DNA of 64,000 nucleotides, taken from positions 17,201,501 through 17,265,500 of the forward strand of contig OX031072.1 of the NCBI GenBank assembly GCA_943736015.1. The letters run 5' to 3'. Positions within the stretch are counted from its first letter, which is position 1. Each line of letters opens with the position of its first letter. The notes below the pieces were generated by a model. That model had not been told where the DNA came from and did not search any database. It was given only the letters and a program-made list of their open reading frames with translations. Of the stretch, positions 60,068 to 64,000 are shown in pieces. The position numbers and the translations under genes were made by a program. This stretch comes from Tridacna crocea (taxonomy: Eukaryota; Mollusca; Bivalvia; Cardiida; Cardiidae).

Positions 60068-60299
60068 CCCATTACCACATAATCCCTACTTTTGACGCCC
60101 CTGAGAAAACCGTTGGCTGCCTTTAGAAAACATTGTGGGAAAAGGAGAAAATGCTGGTAACCAGCATTTTCTCCTTTTCCCACAATGTTTCCTACTCTTC
60201 ACAACACAGATTTCAAATTTTCAGTCACTTTTATTCTTTTCGTCTGCGATTGCTTCGATTTGGACAAGCCTAAAATATTGTCGTTTGGTGATGAGTTAA
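60064..60299 (+). mobile_element. T229 MITE, full length
   Basis: TTAACCCATTACCACATAAT to GTTTGGTGATGAGTTAA. The palindrome is nearly perfect; a short insertion (CCGTTGGCTG) sits in the left arm. Confidence 0.88.
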
Positions 60300-60367
60300 A
60301 TTTTTTCGAGTGTTAAAGGGCTTTAGTTTTGAACGCTAATGCCCTAGCTGCGTCAGGAAAAGCTCCT

Positions 60368-60760
60368 AACTACCGTCCTGAAGAATATTTCTAGTCTTAT
60401 TCTCAAGAAGTGTCTAGATTTGAAACTAACACAACTTCTGATAGGCTAAACCAAATGGCCTGCAACACGTAAAAAGGAGCATTCGGACATTTGCGTGCAG
60501 GCTAATCCGAGACGGCACTTTATAGCTACATAAAATTTCGCGCTACAGTAGACATGTGCGATTACATAAATCACATGAAAACGGAAAGTGTCGTTTCGGA
60601 TTAGCCTGCGCGGACTGCGCAGGTTGATCCGAAATGGCGCTTTACGCAAATGTCCGAATGCCCCTTTTCGCGTGTAGCAGGCCAAATGGTTTAGCCAACA
60701 AGAAGTTCTGTTACTGTTTAAAGGTGGGTATTTAGAATTTATACATCTCACCAAATTGAA
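60368..60760. mobile_element. F200 foldback element split by an H250 insertion
   Basis: Left part TAACTACCGTCCTGAAGAAT, TTCTGATAGGCTAAACCAAA up to 60456. The right part resumes AAATGGTTTAGCCAACAAGA at 60684. Joined in thought, the tip CTAAACCAAATGGTTTAGCC equals that of the intact copies. Confidence 0.75.
60457..60683. mobile_element. H250 element nested in F200
   Basis: 227 bp, GGCCTGCAACACGTAAAAAG to CTTTTCGCGTGTAGCAGGCC. The right hairpin at about 60582-60650 is nearly perfect (GATTAGCCTGCGCGGACTGC). AAAT flanks both sides; because the ends are GC-symmetrical, CCAAATGG could equally be read as an 8-bp duplication. Confidence 0.82.
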
Positions 60761-60897
60761 AAATATATATATCATTGAAATTCATATGAAAAAATAATAC
60801 AAATCATCAATAATTAAGATTCACATAATTACAAAAAACATTTTTTTTTCCATAGTATTCCCTTAAAAGGCTACGTAGCCTCTTAAGCTATTTTAAA

Positions 60898-60910
60898 TTT
60901 CGCGCCAAAA
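60898..60910 (+). promoter_or_regulatory. E2F-type site
   Basis: TTTCGCGCCAAAA is a strong match to the known E2F consensus TTTSGCGC. It lies 97 bases before the candidate start codon at 61007. Confidence 0.45.
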
Positions 60911-60944
60911 ATCAATAAAGCATTGTGGGAATGTCAAGTGACTG

Positions 60945-60953
60945 GCACGTGAC
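60945..60953 (+). promoter_or_regulatory. E-box (CACGTG)
   Basis: GCACGTGAC is a USF/MYC-type E-box. With the E2F-type site and GCATTGTGGGAATG (60920-60933) between them it forms a compact, TATA-less promoter-like patch. Confidence 0.4.
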
Positions 60954-61006
60954 TCATAACACTTAAATTCTCTATCACAACAAACATGTAATAATTATTT
61001 TCCATA

Positions 61007-61052
61007 ATGTCTTCTTCGGACGCTATGTTCGAAGCTTCTTCTCTGTATTCTT
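61007..61052 (+). CDS. Candidate first coding exon of a gene running right
   Basis: ATG at 61007 opens 15 codons plus one base (MSSSDAMFEASSLYS), then a donor T|GTAAGT at 61053 in phase 1. The peptide is Ser-rich and acidic, ordinary for the N-terminus of a soluble protein. The upstream 110 bases hold an E2F-type site and an E-box, which would suit a cell-cycle or growth-regulated gene (inference). No later exon is recognised before 64000, so the gene would have a long first intron or extend beyond the window. It could still be a chance combination. Confidence 0.38.
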
Positions 61053-61640
61053 GTAAGTAAATGAGCGAATTGATCATCTAAAAATAGAATGTGTCTCCCG
61101 TTGGTGTCAATCTAGGCCGTAGTAAATCTCTAATTCCTCGTGTTGTCGGACGGATTTCAACTACTGGGGTTTTATGAATGAAAATTAAAAGGCTCTGGGA
61201 GTATAAGGATGATTTTTTTTGCACTTTTGTAAAATTTTCGTCCCAAAATCTGAAGGGCCACCTTTAAGTCTAGAATTAGTTTATGAATGTTCATTGGAAC
61301 GGTTGAGGAATACGGACTCAAGTTGCACATTACTACATTGCCTATACTGTGCAGTCTAATCTTGAATCAACACTGTCCGGTATAGATCCAGACAAATGGT
61401 CTGGCCCGATCAACTCAAGGGGTATATGTGCAATACCTGAGTGTGGCTGCCATAGGCAGGAACTATTTCAGTAGTAGTTATTTCCACCTGCAGTCTTGTG
61501 ATGGTTTTGAAATATCACGAAAGGAGAGTACATGGCATTCTGTATCTGTTCATCAAGTTAAAATGCCTACACTGATTCAACAGTTAAAATGTTAGACCTA
61601 TCCATTTCAGTTTCTACAACTGGGATTATATCTAGTTATT
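61053..61640. other. Unassigned, with a T210 fragment
   Basis: CCTATACTGTGCAGTCTAAT, CTTGAATCAACACTGTCCGG at 61338-61380 is half a T210 core. If the exon at 61007 is real, this is its first intron. Confidence 0.4.
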
Positions 61641-61645
61641 CCCTT

Positions 61646-61684
<39 letters not shown>
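61641..61684. repeat. (CT)n microsatellite
   Basis: About 20 CT units. Confidence 0.93.
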
Positions 61685-61689
<5 letters not shown>

Positions 61690-61692
<3 letters not shown>

Positions 61693-62210
61693 TTGTTCTG
61701 TTTATAGTATCTCAAATGCTCTCTATTCATCTCCACATCCGTTTGCCCTCCTGTTCAGCATTTCGTATTAATCGAAAGTGCAATAAATTTCAGTTGTTGG
61801 TTTGAAGCTATTAGCTCCCAATACTTTTAAATTGCCTGTATTAAATATTCAGAGCAGGCGACCAAGTAGAGTATTGATTTTCTACTAACACAGCGCAAAC
61901 CGCCATCCTAACTTTTTGTGTACAGTATAGCATTCAACATCGAGTTCTGCTCTGACAATGTTCACTGAGTATTTTAATGGCCTATTGCTCAGCGTAGTTG
62001 GAAGCTTGTGTGTTTTTAATGCTGTGGTATTTCCTTTATTTCTTTATTTGTGGAAATAAGTTTCTAAAACTATATTAAGCTTACAGAAGAGCGTGGAGTA
62101 TTGAAGTAACACATGGTTTGTTGGATACAATAGAGCACACTTGTGCTCATGTTATTTTGCGGATGGCTTCATTCTCATAGCGTTAAGCACAATGCAAGAG
62201 GGTTTCTAGG
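61690..62210. other. Unassigned stretch
   Basis: Nothing recognised. Confidence 0.3.
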
Positions 62211-62211
62211 A

Positions 62212-62277
62212 CAAACTAGATCCAAGATCAGACTGCACATATTGTGACGTCTAATCTTGGATCTTCACTGTTCGATC
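62212..62277. repeat. T210 core fragment
   Basis: CTAGATCCAAGATCAGACTG, CACATATTGTGACGTCTAAT and CTTGGATCTTCACTGTTCGA. Confidence 0.62.
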
Positions 62278-62825
62278 GGTTGCTAGATACCAAAACATTG
62301 CTACAGTATGTCTCGATTTTGATTTCAGATTGAAAATTGTCTATGCGCTGCGTGAGTTAGTTTTAACATTTAGTTACGTGTTTATTTCTTACTGTTTATA
62401 GACAAATACAACAAAAACAGGGGAGTTCAGTCAGAAACGTTGACTGGGTTACTCGGTTTTGTGAAAAAGAGACCTGTTTTTATCTCAATACAGTCCTTTC
62501 TCTACACGGGCATAGATAATAAAATATTTGTGTTGAAAACTGCAGCCATCTAGAAATTTCAAATACAGTATTGGATTTTTTGTTGTGCTTTCCTTTTTGT
62601 TCTGCTTTGTCTTTTTTAGCCCCTTTGTGATAGAATTTACAAAGGGGGGAAATAATCGGAAAATAATCGGATCTTATACGGAAGGTTGGGAGTTCGGTCA
62701 CAAGTGACAGTGCTGTTTTAGGCTACTGGAACGTAATTTGACGTGGCTTCGTCTTCCTGCCAAGGTAGGTGTTTTTCACGATATATCAATAGTCGAGGTT
62801 AAGATGTGAAGGGCCTTCTTCCTAA
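62278..62825. other. Unassigned stretch
   Basis: A G-run (GGGGGG) near 62645. No gene recognised. Confidence 0.3.
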
Positions 62826-62827
62826 TA

Positions 62828-62865
<38 letters not shown>

Positions 62866-62866
62866 A
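62826..62866. repeat. (GA)n microsatellite with a G-run
   Basis: About 16 GA units followed by GGGGGGG. Confidence 0.93.
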
Positions 62867-62903
62867 ATTTGTGATACAGATATACTAGATACAAAACAAG
62901 AAT

Positions 62904-63151
62904 GGCTTGTAACACGCGAAAAGGGGCATTTGGACAACTGCCTTTAGTGTCGTCTCGCAGTCCGCACAGGCTGATCGGAGACAGCACTTTACAACTACAT
63001 AAAATTATGTGGTACAGTAGACTTGCACAAAACAGAACACTGCATGAAAACGGAATTGTCGATTCCGGTTAGCATACTAGGAGTGCGCAGGCTGATCCGA
63101 GATGACACCTTACGCAAATTTCCGATTGCATCTTTTCAAGTGTTACAAGCC
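62904..63151. mobile_element. H250 element, complete
   Basis: 248 bp with inverted ends GGCTTGTAACACGCGAAAAG and CTTTTCAAGTGTTACAAGCC. Worn left hairpin (CGCAGTCCGCACAGGCTGAT) and right hairpin (GAGTGCGCAGGCTGATCCGA). Confidence 0.8.
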
Positions 63152-63400
63152 AAAGGCACAATGATTTTATAAAAAAGGCTTCTCCTAGCCAACCACTGAC
63201 ACCCGTTTTCATCTAATTTCTGCAGCTTTTATTTGTGATCGGTAGTTCAGTGCAAGGAGTCCTTAACAAGCAATGGCGACCACAGTGCGAAAATTGTCAT
63301 ACAGAATGGTGTTTGGTAAAGTCATCATTTCGTTCTTGTGCAGCCTAGCAGCATTTTATGTGAGATACAAGTCTAGGACTGAGTTATATATGAGAAGCGT
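63152..63400. other. Unassigned stretch
   Basis: Nothing recognised. Confidence 0.3.
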
Positions 63401-63502
63401 AGAGTGTTTTACCAAGATTAGAACACAACTTTGTGTAGTGTGATCTTGGTCTTTACTATACCCATTATAAATCACCGTTCACGTAAAGCAGGACAAGGGT
63501 TA
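63395..63502. repeat. T210-like decayed copy
   Basis: AGCGTAGAGTGTTTTACCAA, GTGTAGTGTGATCTTGGTCT, TTACTATACCCATT and AAGCAGGACAAGGGTTAA at the right end. Confidence 0.55.
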
Positions 63503-63689
63503 ACAATGGTATTATATAGACATAGCTGAAGTCTTTATAGCGCGTGAATTTATTATTCATGAAAATAGACACAAAAATGACTCTGGTAATTATGGTAAAG
63601 GTATTGTGACTCCATGGGTATGGATTTTTTTTCACGTTATCCCTTTATTCGTCCATCACTTCCGCGTACCTTCTTCCCTTCTTCTCTCT

Positions 63690-63965
63690 GTTCACATACC
63701 GGTCCGTCTATACGTCTGTCCCTGTTGCATCCTCCATTCAAACATCCATTCCGCCAATTATGTGCCCATCTGTGCATGCATGCATTGATCAGTCTGTCAG
63801 TGAGACTGTTTGCCAACCCCTCCCTCCATCCATCCGTCCTTCCCTTTCCCCCATCCATCCATCCATCCATCCATCCATCCATTCATCCCATCCATCCATC
63901 CATCTAAACATACCCACCAAGCCATCCATCTAAATCCATCCATCCATCCATCCACCCATCCATCC
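63690..63965. repeat. CCAT-type tetranucleotide repeat region
   Basis: Imperfect CCATC/CCGTC sequence passing into (CCAT)n around 63820-63965. Open frames through it (Pro/Ser/Ile/His-rich or WMDG-repeats) are artefacts. Confidence 0.9.
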
Positions 63966-64000
63966 ACTCTAATTTCCTTTGCCCTTACACACTTTTTTTC

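Noticed and set aside
225-60299. A recurring peptide such as ENIVGKGENAGNQHFLLFPQ in many frames
   Set aside because: This is the translated T229 palindrome, appearing on both strands; it is not a protein family.
61589-61771. Leu/Ser-rich hydrophobic frame resembling a membrane segment
   Set aside because: Produced by the CT microsatellite.
63614-63907. Ser/Pro/Ile/His-rich repetitive frame
   Set aside because: Produced by the CCAT tetranucleotide repeat.

Overview
The window looks like AT-rich intergenic and intronic DNA from an animal, most likely a heterodont bivalve mollusc. This rests on the type of repeats: very many short elements built around long hairpins, GC-rich hairpins of the GCCTGCGC/GCGCAGGC type, tRNA-derived SINEs with a shared internal domain, and AAGGGAGATAA motifs. 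All of these I associate with bivalve genomes. No species can be named from the sequence, and there is no sign of bacterial gene organisation.

Protein-coding content is sparse. The best gene is a two-exon model at 13949-14755 for a small secreted, cationic protein with eight cysteines. Three weaker first-exon candidates end at good splice donors: 61007-61052 (behind an E2F site and an E-box), 41559-41609, and 39930-40019 (behind a TATA box). I recognise no retrovirus, LTR element, Polinton, rRNA gene or functional tRNA gene.

The window is dominated by non-autonomous DNA elements, named here for convenience. T229: a 228-229 bp element bounded by TTAA, with ends TTAACCCATTACCA or TTAACCCTTTCCCAAAC and a perfect 65-nt central palindrome (32-bp arms, 1-nt centre). 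About 28 copies are near full length and at least as many are decayed, roughly a sixth of the window. TTAA duplications and CCC/GGG ends point to piggyBac-type mobilisation. T210: about 210 bp, also with TTAACCCT/AGGGTTAA ends, but a different core containing GATCAGACTGCAC. H258: ends ACCACGCTCCGG/AGAGCATGGT with a core GTCAGCCTGCGC. H250: ends GGCCTGTAACACGC with two such hairpins. H240: ends TGACCCATCA with core GTCAACCCTGGTCAG. F200: foldback elements with ATTCACCAA ends. G300: GTAGACCCCT inverted repeats. D340 and S250: dispersed repeats of unknown class.

Layout. 0-11 kb: T229 copies, often end to end (7.3-8.2 and 8.7-9.5 kb), a three-unit tandem repeat at 3.7 kb, and D340 copies. 11-15 kb: F200, H250 and S250 elements, then the secreted-protein gene. 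15-29 kb: mostly decayed T229, a 38-bp-arm palindrome at 15.2 kb, a quiet AT-rich stretch at 16.8-18.2 kb, SINEs and simple repeats. 29-43 kb: the densest T229 region, with SINEs, T210 copies and two candidate first exons. 43-50 kb: rich in T210. 50-52 kb: almost empty. 52-61 kb: T229 again, including copies nested in other elements. 61-64 kb: the E2F/E-box exon candidate, one H250 copy and long CT, GA and CCAT simple repeats.

The most unusual pattern is that hairpin cores stay symmetrical while they change. Substitutions and tip deletions occur in both arms, and similar hairpin modules sit inside element families whose ends are unrelated.
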